Shown here piece after piece: positions 36,951 to 45,165 of a stretch of 64,000 nucleotides of DNA. Where the stretch lies: NCBI GenBank assembly GCA_902799345.1, contig CADBZW010000001.1:1-64000 (forward strand), given 5' to 3'. The stretch is from an uncultured Bacteroidia bacterium. GTDB lineage: Bacteria > Bacteroidota > Bacteroidia > Bacteroidales > F082. Made by a program: the position numbers and the translations under genes. Below the pieces are notes generated by a model. The model did no database searches, was not told where the DNA came from, and saw only the letters and a program-made list of their open reading frames with translations. Position 1 is the stretch's first letter, and each line of letters starts with the position of its first letter.

Positions 36951-37364
36951 ATGGCGAGTTACAAGAGATTCGAGGATTTACCGATTTGGCAAGAGGCACG
37001 TGATTTTTCAAAGAAGGTCTTTTGGGCAACAAAAGAAGGAGATTTTGCAAAAGAGTTTCGTCTTTGTTCCCAAATCCGAGCTTCTTCGGGTTCAATCATG
37101 GATAACATAGCCGAAGGTTTTGAGAGAAACGGTAATGGTGAGTTCAAGCAGTTTTTGTATGTCGCCAAAGGCTCTTGTGGTGAATCACGGAGTCAGCTTT
37201 ATCGTGCTTTTGATTATGGGTTTTTGCCAGAGGATAAAGTTGATGCGTTAAAACTCCAATCAGAAGAAATCTCCAAATCAATAAGTAGTTTCATAGATTA
37301 TCTGCAAACTTCAGATATCAAAGGAGCTAAATTCAAATCTTCAGATACCCCAAACAAACCGTGA
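36951..37364 (+). CDS. Four helix bundle protein (23S rRNA intervening-sequence family)
   Basis: A 137-residue helical protein with the family signature: FEDLPIWQEARDFSKKVF near the start, then LCSQIRASSGSIMDNIAEGF and FLYVAKGSCGESRSQL. These proteins were first seen encoded inside 23S rRNA intervening sequences and occur freely in Bacteroidota genomes; they form pentamers and their function is not known. Here the gene is bracketed by short tandem AT-rich repeats on both sides, which suggests it arrived as a discrete insertion between argS and rsmE. Confidence 0.9.
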   Translation: MASYKRFEDLPIWQEARDFSKKVFWATKEGDFAKEFRLCSQIRASSGSIMDNIAEGFERNGNGEFKQFLYVAKGSCGESRSQLYRAFDYGFLPEDKVDALKLQSEEISKSISSFIDYLQTSDIKGAKFKSSDTPNKP

Positions 37365-37372
37365 ATCCCTAA

Positions 37373-37407
37373 ATTTTAAATCTTTAAATCTTTAAATCTT
37401 AAATCTA
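37373..37407. repeat. Octamer array (TTTAAATC-type)
   Basis: Three to four units of TAAATCTT/TTTAAATC lie between the four-helix-bundle gene and rsmE, mirroring the array on the other side of that gene. Confidence 0.6.
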
Positions 37408-37413
37408 TAACTC

Positions 37414-38154
37414 TTGAACGTGTTCTACATACCAGGAGCCACTGAAGGCCTAACGACCTTGCCCGAAGACGAGTCGAAGCACTGCGTCAAGGTGCTGCGC
37501 ATGACCGAGGGTGAGCACTTCTGCGTCACCAACGGCGAAGGCTTTCTCTTCGACGCCGAGTTGGTGGAGGCTTTGCCCAAACGGGCCACCGTCAACTTGA
37601 CGAACCAGCGCAAAGGGTATGACCATTGGGGCTTTAACCTCGAAATCGCCATCGCGCCGACCAAGCTCAACGAGCGGACGGAGTGGTTTTTGGAAAAAGC
37701 CACGGAAATCGGCATCGACCGCGTGAGGCTTTTCACCTCGTATCATTCCGAGCGCCGCGCCGCCAACGTGGAGCGATTCCAAAAGGTGATGGTCGCTGCC
37801 ATGAAGCAAAGCATCAAGTCGCGGCTGCCGAAGGTGGAGGACTTGGTGCCGTTCGACAAGCTGGTGAAGCAACCTTTCGAGGGACAGAAGTTTATCGCCT
37901 GGATTGACGACGACGTGAAAGACTGCCTCTGTGATCTATATAATAAAGGTGAAAACGTCTTGGTGCTCATCGGTCCTGAAGGCGACTTCAGTCCAGAAGA
38001 AGTGGCTCTGGCCAAGGAGAACGGCTTCGTGCCGTGCAGCCTGGGCGATGCAAGATTGCGTACTGAAACGGCGGCCCTCGTGGCTTGCCATACCATTCAA
38101 CTTATCAACCAAATGAAGGGCAAAATTGCCTGCAATTTTGTCTCAAATTCATAA
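37414..38154 (+). CDS. rsmE: 16S rRNA m3U1498 methyltransferase RsmE
   Basis: A 246-residue SPOUT-family methyltransferase that N3-methylates U1498 of 16S rRNA. The N-terminal PUA-like domain (EDESKHCVKVLRMTEGEHF) and the C-terminal knot motifs LIGPEGDFSPEEV and LGDARLRTETAAL are clear. The start is a TTG at 37414 giving MNVFYIPG, close to the usual M-x-x-FY-x-P; a GTG at 37420 is the alternative. A DUF4159 gene follows on the same strand. Confidence 0.93.
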   Translation: MNVFYIPGATEGLTTLPEDESKHCVKVLRMTEGEHFCVTNGEGFLFDAELVEALPKRATVNLTNQRKGYDHWGFNLEIAIAPTKLNERTEWFLEKATEIGIDRVRLFTSYHSERRAANVERFQKVMVAAMKQSIKSRLPKVEDLVPFDKLVKQPFEGQKFIAWIDDDVKDCLCDLYNKGENVLVLIGPEGDFSPEEVALAKENGFVPCSLGDARLRTETAALVACHTIQLINQMKGKIACNFVSNS

Positions 38155-38212
38155 TAATTCAAAGAGTAGATTCTCAAATTCTGAAATTCTTGATAAAAAG
38201 AAATACGATGAA

Positions 38213-38860
38213 ATGAAGAAACTGTTGGTCGTCATATTGCTGTCATTCTCGTTTGTTGCCTCGGCCCAGCAACTCAACATTGCCTTGCTGAAATACCGTG
38301 GGGGAGGCGACTGGTATGGCAACCCGACCTCGTTGCCCAACTTGGTGCGTTTCTGCAACCAGGAGATTGGCACCGACATCAACCCAAATGTGCCTACCGT
38401 TGAGCCTTCGAGTCCCGACTTGTTCAACTATCCCTACGTCTACATGACAGGCCACGGTAACGTCGTCTTCGATGCAGCCGAGGCGCAAAACCTGCGTAAC
38501 TACATGCTGGCGGGCGGCTTCCTCCACATTGACGACAACTACGGCATCCGACAATACATTGAACCTCAGATGAAAAAAGTATTTCCCGAACTGGATTTCG
38601 TGGAGCTGCCTTACACACACGAGATTTTCAAGAAGCCGTATGCCTTTCCGAATGGATTGCCTAAGATTCACGAGCACGACAACAAGCCGCCCCAACTCTT
38701 TGCCTTAATTTACGAGGGTAGGGTGGTGTGCATCTTCACCTACGAATGCGACCTTGGCGACGGCTGGGAAGACCAACGTGTGCATCACGACTCGCAAGAG
38801 ACGCGAGAGAAAGCCCTCAAAATGGGAGCGAATATCTTGCGGTATGTGTTTACGAAATAG
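38213..38860 (+). CDS. DUF4159 domain protein, secreted
   Basis: A 215-residue product from the ATG at 38213, chosen because it gives a clean signal peptide (MKKLLVVILLSFSFVASAQ). The longer frame from 38126 overlaps rsmE. The mature protein has the DUF4159 pattern: ALLKYRGGGDWYGNPTSL, YVYMTGHGNVVF, GGFLHIDDNYG and FTYECDLGDGWED, resembling a glutamine-amidotransferase-like fold. Function is unknown. It is probably periplasmic. Confidence 0.88.
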   Translation: MKKLLVVILLSFSFVASAQQLNIALLKYRGGGDWYGNPTSLPNLVRFCNQEIGTDINPNVPTVEPSSPDLFNYPYVYMTGHGNVVFDAAEAQNLRNYMLAGGFLHIDDNYGIRQYIEPQMKKVFPELDFVELPYTHEIFKKPYAFPNGLPKIHEHDNKPPQLFALIYEGRVVCIFTYECDLGDGWEDQRVHHDSQETREKALKMGANILRYVFTK

Positions 38861-38866
38861 GAGAAG

Positions 38867-38998
38867 GCTTCTGGCAGCTGGCCTTTGGCTTCTGGCAGTT
38901 CCTTATAAAAGAAAATTTTTACTTAGTCATGAAACTGCCAAAAGCCAGTAGCCAAAAGCCAGAAGCAACTGAACAACTGAATAACTGAACAACTGAAC
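38867..38998. repeat. Convergent heptamer arrays after the DUF4159 gene
   Basis: Left array at 38867-38901: GCTTCTG, GCAGCTG, GCCTTTG, GCTTCTG, GCAGTTC. Right array at 38933-38967: AACTGCC, AAAAGCC, AGTAGCC, AAAAGCC, AGAAGCA. The two are inverse complements and could form a long hairpin. An octamer array (ACTGAACA type, four to five units) follows to 38998. Confidence 0.75.
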
Positions 38999-39009
38999 AA
39001 CTGATACCT

Positions 39010-39372
39010 ATGGAAGAAAGAAAATGCCTTTACTGCGGTGAACCTATCATCGGGCGCATGGACAAGAAGTTCTGCTGCGACTCGTGCCGCAACAGCTATA
39101 ACTACGAGAAGACGCACAAGCAAGTCAACGTGATTCGAAGAATCAACGGCATCTTGGCGCGTAACCATAACATTCTGGAGGAACTGAATCCCAATGGGAA
39201 AGGTTTCGCTAGCAGGCAACAGCTCAAAGAGAAAGGCTTTGACTTCAAGTACTTTACGAGTACTTACACCACCAAGGCGGGGGCTGTATACCACTATGTC
39301 TACGACCAAGGCTATGTGCCAAAGGAGAACAATCCCGACCAATTTCTTCTGGTGAAAAACTCTGATTTATAA
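39010..39372 (+). CDS. Zinc-ribbon protein (FCS/DUF2116-like N-terminus)
   Basis: A 120-residue protein with a four-cysteine zinc ribbon at the N-terminus (CLYCGEPIIGRMDKKFCCDSC, listed here only by its Cys at about 6, 9, 22 and 26), then RNSYNYEKTHKQVNVIRRIN. The rest is a small domain with FKYFTSTYTTKAGAVYHYVY. Small proteins of this type are common in Bacteroidota and may bind nucleic acid or protein. Function is unknown. Confidence 0.8.
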   Translation: MEERKCLYCGEPIIGRMDKKFCCDSCRNSYNYEKTHKQVNVIRRINGILARNHNILEELNPNGKGFASRQQLKEKGFDFKYFTSTYTTKAGAVYHYVYDQGYVPKENNPDQFLLVKNSDL

Positions 39373-39391
39373 ACAATTAAAATATGAAACA

Positions 39392-41380
39392 ATGAAAAAA
39401 ACAATCTTTACCCTTTTGCTTGCTACGCTTTTTTTCGGCGCCTTGCAAGCCAATCCTGTCGATGTCGCAACGGCCAAGTCGTTGGGCGTCAACTTCATGA
39501 AGGCCAATACCGCTATCAAGGCGGAGGCAGCCGAACTGACCTATACCGCATACGCCGAAAACGGGCAAGCTGCTTTTTATGTGTTTGCCCTGCAGCCCAA
39601 GGGCTTTGTTATCGTTTCGGCCGATGACCGCGCGAAACCCATCTTGGGCTATTCCACGGAGAGCAATTTCACCGCCCAACTGCCCGATGGACTGATGACT
39701 TTCTTCGACAACTATAAAGCGGGCTTCAGCCAGATGTTTGCCAATAACGACGAGCGCACTGCCGAAGCCGTTACTGATTGGACAAGCCTGGCAGAAACCG
39801 GCATGTTGAGTTCCAGGAAAGCCAACCGTAGCGTTGAACCTTTGCTGGCTTCTATTTGGAACCAGACAGACCTTTACAACAATATGGCGCCCGAAGACCC
39901 TAGTTCGGTCTATAGCGGCCACTGCAAATCCGGTTGTGTCGCCAACACGATGAGCCAAATCATGCGATATTGGGAATGGCCTCGCTCGGGCGAAGGCTCC
40001 CATGGCTACGATGCCGACGGCAATTATGGCAGTTATGGATGGCAAGAAGCTGACTTTAGTGCGGCTACCTATCGTTATGAGTTGATGCCTGACTATCTTG
40101 ATTTCGCCAGCCCTCAGGTTGAGGTGGATGCCACGGCATTACTGGAGTATCATGCGGGTGTGAGTGTCAACATGGGCTATGGCGCCAATGCCAGTGGTGC
40201 CTATTCACAGGATGTTGGCCCTGCCATGGAAAGCTATTTCAGATTTAGTTCCGATTATTGGCATAACTACCAAGAGTATTCTGATAGTTGGGAAGAGGAT
40301 ATGGTGAATAACCTGGATGCTGGCATGCCGTTGTATTATGCTTCGCAAGGCGATGTTGGCGGTCATGCCTATGTGGTCGACGGATATGACGATTGGTATT
40401 TCTTCCACGTCAACTGGGGTTGGGGTGGCTTCGACAACGGCTATTACGCTATCGATGGCTTCTATCTGACGTTCTACTCTTTCCCCTGGTGGCATAACGC
40501 TGTGTTTAACCTGCATCCAGTAGATGAGTATTACGATGCGCCTATGGCGGTAGCTAACATCGAGGCTGTGGCACTTGATAAAACCAAGATAGGATTGGCT
40601 TTTGAGCCTGTTTATGAGACCCGTGGCGGCAATGCCATTTCGGCGATTGATGCCATCTATATCATGCGAGATGGCGTGCTGATTGATTCCTTGATGAACG
40701 TGACGGAACCTCAAGTGAGTTATAATGATGAGGTGGAGAAGAACGGCACCTATTATTATACGGTGTATGCCGTTAATGAAGCCGGGATGAGCAAGGTCGC
40801 CCGCGATACCGTCATGGTGGGCAACACCTGTGATGTCCGTTTCGAACTTGCCGATAGTGGCGATAATGGCTGGGACTTGTCGTCCATCGCCGTGCTGGAT
40901 GAAGATGGCAAGGTGTCACAACGTGTGGGTTTGTGGGATGGCGGATCTGCCACAGTCATCGCCCAATTGCCCAGCGACCAGACGGTGACTTTCTTCTGGA
41001 CCTACGACAACACATGCTATTCCCACGGCAGCCTTAGTGAAGTTTCCTATGAGATTTACGACTGGAACGACAATTTGATTGTGGCTTCATACGACTATCC
41101 TACGGTGGGCGAGATCACCGACTATGAGATGAACTGCGACCCCGATGATGTCGCTGAACTGAAGCAAACGCAAGCACTTTATCCTAATCCTGTCTCCGAC
41201 TGCTTCACCGTGGACGGCAATGTTAAGGAAGTCAAGGTGTTCAATGCTCTTGGCCAGTTGATGCTTCAAGGCGCTGACAATACTGTTGACGTAAGTGCTT
41301 GGCCCGACGGCATGTACTTTGTCCGCATCGTGGATGAAAACGACACGGTTTCAACGGTGAAGTTCTTGAAACGGAATTGA
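39392..41380 (+). CDS. Secreted C10 (streptopain-like) cysteine peptidase with T9SS sorting domain
   Basis: The 662-residue protein has a signal peptide (MKKTIFTLLLATLFFGALQA), an inhibitory propeptide of about 120 residues, and a C10 peptidase domain with the catalytic cysteine in GHCKSGCVANTMSQIMRYW and the histidine in GGHAYVVDGY, then HVNWGWGG. A fibronectin-like segment follows (about 390-470), and the C-terminus (LYPNPVSDCFTV, then VFNALGQLML, ending TVKFLKRN) is a type A T9SS sorting domain. It is therefore exported by type IX secretion, the system whose regulator PorX is encoded at 54.5 kb. Confidence 0.93.
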   Translation: MKKTIFTLLLATLFFGALQANPVDVATAKSLGVNFMKANTAIKAEAAELTYTAYAENGQAAFYVFALQPKGFVIVSADDRAKPILGYSTESNFTAQLPDGLMTFFDNYKAGFSQMFANNDERTAEAVTDWTSLAETGMLSSRKANRSVEPLLASIWNQTDLYNNMAPEDPSSVYSGHCKSGCVANTMSQIMRYWEWPRSGEGSHGYDADGNYGSYGWQEADFSAATYRYELMPDYLDFASPQVEVDATALLEYHAGVSVNMGYGANASGAYSQDVGPAMESYFRFSSDYWHNYQEYSDSWEEDMVNNLDAGMPLYYASQGDVGGHAYVVDGYDDWYFFHVNWGWGGFDNGYYAIDGFYLTFYSFPWWHNAVFNLHPVDEYYDAPMAVANIEAVALDKTKIGLAFEPVYETRGGNAISAIDAIYIMRDGVLIDSLMNVTEPQVSYNDEVEKNGTYYYTVYAVNEAGMSKVARDTVMVGNTCDVRFELADSGDNGWDLSSIAVLDEDGKVSQRVGLWDGGSATVIAQLPSDQTVTFFWTYDNTCYSHGSLSEVSYEIYDWNDNLIVASYDYPTVGEITDYEMNCDPDDVAELKQTQALYPNPVSDCFTVDGNVKEVKVFNALGQLMLQGADNTVDVSAWPDGMYFVRIVDENDTVSTVKFLKRN

Positions 41381-43036
41381 TTAGCTTCTCAAAAGCACTT
41401 CTGCGGCCTTCAAGGCCTCGGGAGTGATTTTGTCATTGCTGAGCATCTTGGCGATTTCGCCGATGCGCTCAGCGGAATCCAACAGGCGAATGTGCGATTG
41501 CGTGCGTTCGCCTTCGTTGTCCTTGTAGATGAAGTAATGATGTTCGGCTTGACTGGCCACCTGGGGTAGGTGGGTGATAGAAATGAGTTGTAGCGCGTTG
41601 CCCATCTGCTGCATGATGCCTCCGATCTTGGCCGCCACCTCACCCGAAACGCCCGTGTCGATCTCGTCGAAGATGAGGGTGGGGATGTAGTTGTAGTCCG
41701 ACACGGAGCTCTTGATGGAGAGCATCAGGCGCGACAGCTCACCGCCCGAAGCCACACGACGGATGTCGTCGACGGCGATGCCTTTGTTAGCTGAGAAGAG
41801 GAAACGGATGCTGTCGGTGCCCTTGCTGCCAAAACCTTCTTGGCTTTCCACGCTGACGTGGAACTGGGCAAAAGGCATAGCCAACTGCCGCACCAATTTC
41901 GTGACTTTGTCACTGAAAGCCGTGGCTGCTTGGCAACGCCTGTCATGCAAGGTCTTGGCTTTTTGCGTCAACTGTTTCACGCAATCGTCTAATTGTTTTT
42001 GTGCCTTGGAAATCTCTTCATCGATGTTCTCAAAGGCATTCACCTTGGCTTTCAGTCTGTCTCTCAAGGCAATCAGTTCTTCAAAACTGCCGGTGCGGTG
42101 CTTCATCATCAGGCGGCTGAGCAGGTCGTAACGCTCTTGTAACGATTGCAGCTGACCTTCGTCAAACGAGGTCTCGTCCTCCTTGCGGCGCAGATCATAG
42201 GCAATGTCTTTCAACTCCACTTTCAGGTTCTCGATGCGTTCTGCCAACTCTTCCGTGTCGGGCAGCAGGTGCTTGAGCCTTTGGAGTGTAGAGGTCAACG
42301 CGTTGCATTGTCCCATGATAGCGTTCTCGGAGTCATCCAACAGCCCGTTGGCGGTGACCAGCAACGTCTTGATTTCCTCGGCGTTCTCCATCACGCTGAG
42401 CGTCTGCTCGATGTCGGTATATTCGCCTTCCTTCAGGTCGGCCTTGTCGAGTTCGTCCAACTGGAACTTCAGGTAATCGTTTTCGGCGGTGTTTTTGGTC
42501 GCCATCTCCTTCAAGTCGTTCAATTTGCGTTTGAGGGCGTTGTAGTTGTCGTATTCGGTCTGATAGTCGGCTAGAATAGTCTCGTTTTGCGCGATGTCAT
42601 CCAACAGCCTTAGCTGGAAGTTGGCGTCGGTGAGCAGGAGGGAGTCGTGTTGCGAGTGGATGTCAACCAGCTGATCTCCTATCTCTTTCATGGTCTGTAA
42701 GGCCACGGGCGTGTCGTTGATGAAGGCACGGCTTTTCTTTTGTGGGTTGAGTTCGCGGCGGAAGATACAATCCGTTTCGAAGTCAAGGTCGTTGTCCTCA
42801 AAAAGAGGCTTTAAGGTCTCGTCGGTCAGCTTGAAATGAGCTTCCACCACGCATTTCTTTTCCTTATCATAAAGCACATTGGTGTCGGCACGTTCGCCCA
42901 AGGCAAAACTCAAGGCGCCGAGCAAGATGGACTTGCCGGCACCTGTCTCACCCGTGATGACGTTAAACCCGGGTTGGAAGTTGACTTCCAACTCGTCAAT
43001 CAAGGCGTAATTGCTGATGTGCAATTGCTTTAGCAT
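41381..43036 (-). CDS. recN: DNA repair protein RecN
   Basis: The 551-residue SMC-like ATPase acts in double-strand break repair. Walker A is ITGETGAGKSILLGAL, the central part is coiled coil (about 160-370), and the C-terminal lobe carries the signature ASGGELSRLMLSIKS and Walker B TLIFDEIDTGVSG. Length is normal for the family. It is the last gene of the bamD-rpoZ-DUF4835-recN run, 15 bp after the DUF4835 gene. Confidence 0.97.
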   Translation of the reverse strand: MLKQLHISNYALIDELEVNFQPGFNVITGETGAGKSILLGALSFALGERADTNVLYDKEKKCVVEAHFKLTDETLKPLFEDNDLDFETDCIFRRELNPQKKSRAFINDTPVALQTMKEIGDQLVDIHSQHDSLLLTDANFQLRLLDDIAQNETILADYQTEYDNYNALKRKLNDLKEMATKNTAENDYLKFQLDELDKADLKEGEYTDIEQTLSVMENAEEIKTLLVTANGLLDDSENAIMGQCNALTSTLQRLKHLLPDTEELAERIENLKVELKDIAYDLRRKEDETSFDEGQLQSLQERYDLLSRLMMKHRTGSFEELIALRDRLKAKVNAFENIDEEISKAQKQLDDCVKQLTQKAKTLHDRRCQAATAFSDKVTKLVRQLAMPFAQFHVSVESQEGFGSKGTDSIRFLFSANKGIAVDDIRRVASGGELSRLMLSIKSSVSDYNYIPTLIFDEIDTGVSGEVAAKIGGIMQQMGNALQLISITHLPQVASQAEHHYFIYKDNEGERTQSHIRLLDSAERIGEIAKMLSNDKITPEALKAAEVLLRS

Positions 43037-43051
43037 AAAGCAGGGGCTGGG

Positions 43052-43969
43052 TTAGTAGCCTTTGTTTTGAAGCATGGCATCGTAGCGTGACGACTGCGAC
43101 GGGTCGATGGTCTTCATGATGTTGGCGGCCTCGATTCTGACTTTCTGTTCGCCCTGCGAGAAGATCTGGACGATTTCATCGCGTTTGGTCTCGGTGAGCA
43201 GCTGCAGGAAGTAGCACATCGAATTGCGCTCATACACGCTTTGCAGGTTGTGGAGCGCATTCACAATGGCTTCGCGGCCTTGGTCGGGGTGTTCGGCCAT
43301 GACGTCAAGACCTTGGCGATGGTAAATGTAAAGGAAGTCTCGCAGGGGCTGGTAGGCCTTGTTGTTGATGTCGTTGATGATGGCATAGCGGTTCTGGCGG
43401 CCCGAAGAGCTCCAGCCGTTGTCGTTGCCAGCCTCCTGTGGTGCGGCGTTGGCAACGGTCTCAGCCATTTCAAAGAAGGGGTCTCCACCGTTGGGGGAGA
43501 AGGAGTCGAATTCTAGGCCTAGCATGAGATAGACGTAGAACCCCAACGTGCTTGTGACGTTTGAGATGTAGGTGTTGGGGTTGAAGTCGAGGGCCTGGCC
43601 GTCGGTGTATTCAAAATAGAACTTGCGGTCGATGTAGTTGAACATCGGCGTGTTGTAATTCGACTTGTAGACGGGACGACGCAAGCCTAAGTTGATTTCG
43701 GCCGTGAAGTAGTCACCCTCTCTGCTCTTGATGTCAATCAGCATGGAGCATTCGATTCTTTCCGCCGACTTGAAGTTGATTTCCGTGAACTTCGTGTTGT
43801 TGACGAACTCATTGACCGCAGTCTGCAGGTTCTGGTAGATGGTCTTGTCGCTGCCTTCCACCTTGTTGGAGATGACGCGCATGTTGCATTGCATCTCCTG
43901 CGCCTTCAAGCCGTTTGTGGTCAGCATGAAGCCGAAAAGTATGAGTAGTATCGTTAATGCTCTTTTCAT
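43052..43969 (-). CDS. DUF4835 family protein, secreted
   Basis: The 305-residue protein begins with a signal peptide (LTILLILFGFMLTTNGLKAQ). Conserved blocks of the DUF4835 family are visible: YQNLQTAVNEFVNNTKFTEI, GLRRPVYKSNYNTP, LGFYVYLMLGLEFDSF and RDFLYIYHRQGLD. It is a Bacteroidota-specific periplasmic protein of unknown function that is habitually found beside recN. It is 6 bp after rpoZ and 15 bp before recN in a compact operon. Confidence 0.9.
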   Translation of the reverse strand: MKRALTILLILFGFMLTTNGLKAQEMQCNMRVISNKVEGSDKTIYQNLQTAVNEFVNNTKFTEINFKSAERIECSMLIDIKSREGDYFTAEINLGLRRPVYKSNYNTPMFNYIDRKFYFEYTDGQALDFNPNTYISNVTSTLGFYVYLMLGLEFDSFSPNGGDPFFEMAETVANAAPQEAGNDNGWSSSGRQNRYAIINDINNKAYQPLRDFLYIYHRQGLDVMAEHPDQGREAIVNALHNLQSVYERNSMCYFLQLLTETKRDEIVQIFSQGEQKVRIEAANIMKTIDPSQSSRYDAMLQNKGY

Positions 43970-43975
43970 GGCGTA

Positions 43976-44314
43976 TCAGAATGCGTCCTGTTGTTCCTTG
44001 GCCGGATTGCGGAAGTAGATCTGGTCGTGCAGGAACTCGTGGATGGCAATCAGGGTGGGCTTGGGAAGACGCTCGTAGAACTTGGCGATTTCGATCTGTT
44101 CCTTGTTTTCAAACACCTCTTCCAGACTGTCGTTGGTGGCCGAGGCGAACGATTCAATCTTTTCGTTGAGTTCGGCTTTCATCTCGGAGGCAATCTGGTT
44201 GGCTCTGATAGAAAGGATGGCAACGGTTTCATAGATGTTGCCAGTGCCTTTGTAGAACTGGTCTTTCTGACGGGTGACCACCGTCGTTTCTGTTTTGATT
44301 TTCTTGAAATCCAT
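43976..44314 (-). CDS. rpoZ: RNA polymerase omega subunit (Rpb6-like)
   Basis: A 112-residue Bacteroidota-type omega subunit, which supports assembly of beta' in RNA polymerase. The core omega motif appears as GNIYETVAILSIRANQIASE (compare family R-x-x-x-A-x-x-A-x-Q-I), followed by an extended C-terminal region typical of the phylum. It lies 3 bp after bamD, the usual Bacteroidota order. Confidence 0.88.
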   Translation of the reverse strand: MDFKKIKTETTVVTRQKDQFYKGTGNIYETVAILSIRANQIASEMKAELNEKIESFASATNDSLEEVFENKEQIEIAKFYERLPKPTLIAIHEFLHDQIYFRNPAKEQQDAF

Positions 44315-44317
44315 AGG

Positions 44318-45115
44318 TTATCTTATTTTTTCTAATTTCTTTCTTGCTTTGGCAGCTATGCTGTTCACTTCTTGCAGGTATTTGCTTTCGGGGTAGAGAT
44401 AAGTCAGCGTGTTGCAATGCTCTATGCACGACTCGTAGCGCTCACGCTGCTTTTCGGTGATGCTGTTTTCGGCAAAGTCATAGTAGGTCTTGGCCATGTC
44501 GAACAGTATCTCTTCGCGGTGCAACGTGTTGGGATATTTCTTCAGCATGTTCTCGAACGAGGTGATGGCTGCACTGTAATTCTCCATGCGGTAGAAGAGA
44601 CGGCAGACATTGTAGTCCTTCTCTTCCAACTTATCGTTAAGGTCGGTAATAAGGTGGTTGGCACGATCCAAGCTGTCGCTTTCTGGATAGTGTTCGACAA
44701 AGCTTTTCAGCTGCTTGATGGCAGTGTGGGTGTTGGTTTGGTCCAATCCCGACTCGGGCGAGAGCATGTAACTGCAATAGGCGCTCATGTATGCGGCCTT
44801 CTCGGCGTCTTTCGAGAAAGGATAGGTCTGGGTGAAACGCTTGTAGTAATAGCCTGCAATCTCGTAGTCCCCTTGTAAATAATAGCATTGTGCAGTCCTG
44901 TAGTTGATAGCTTCGCCTTTGGGCGTGTTGCGGAACGAGGCTTGCAACAGGTCGAACAACTGCAAGGCGTGGTTGTAGTCGCCACGGTCGTAATAGTCCA
45001 TGGCCACCTCGTACTTCATCTCGTTGTCGGTGCTTCTCACCATACGGTTGAAATCGTTGCACGAAGTGAGCGCCACGAAGCCACACAATGCCAATATCCA
45101 AAGTCTATTTTTCAT
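44318..45115 (-). CDS. bamD: Outer membrane assembly lipoprotein BamD
   Basis: A 265-residue lipoprotein of the BAM complex, which inserts beta barrels into the outer membrane. The lipobox is LTSC (signal MKNRLWILALCGFVALTSC). The mature part is a row of TPR-like helical repeats: YEVAMDYYDRGDYNHALQLF, then YYLQGDYEIAGYYYKRFTQT and YPFSKDAEKAAYM, matching BamD. First gene of the bamD-rpoZ-DUF4835-recN run, with a TAnnTTTG box only 8 nt before the start codon. Confidence 0.93.
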   Translation of the reverse strand: MKNRLWILALCGFVALTSCNDFNRMVRSTDNEMKYEVAMDYYDRGDYNHALQLFDLLQASFRNTPKGEAINYRTAQCYYLQGDYEIAGYYYKRFTQTYPFSKDAEKAAYMSAYCSYMLSPESGLDQTNTHTAIKQLKSFVEHYPESDSLDRANHLITDLNDKLEEKDYNVCRLFYRMENYSAAITSFENMLKKYPNTLHREEILFDMAKTYYDFAENSITEKQRERYESCIEHCNTLTYLYPESKYLQEVNSIAAKARKKLEKIR

Positions 45116-45122
45116 CAGGCTG

Positions 45123-45130
45123 CAAAATTA
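45123..45130 (-). promoter_or_regulatory. -7 box of the bamD operon
   Basis: TAATTTTG on the minus strand matches TAnnTTTG. It lies so close to the bamD ATG (45115) that the message would have a leader of only a few nucleotides. The context GTAATTTTGCAGC also occurs before the Panacea gene. Confidence 0.5.
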
Positions 45131-45165
45131 CTGATTTTTGATGAACTAACGAGTGGATTTTGCTT

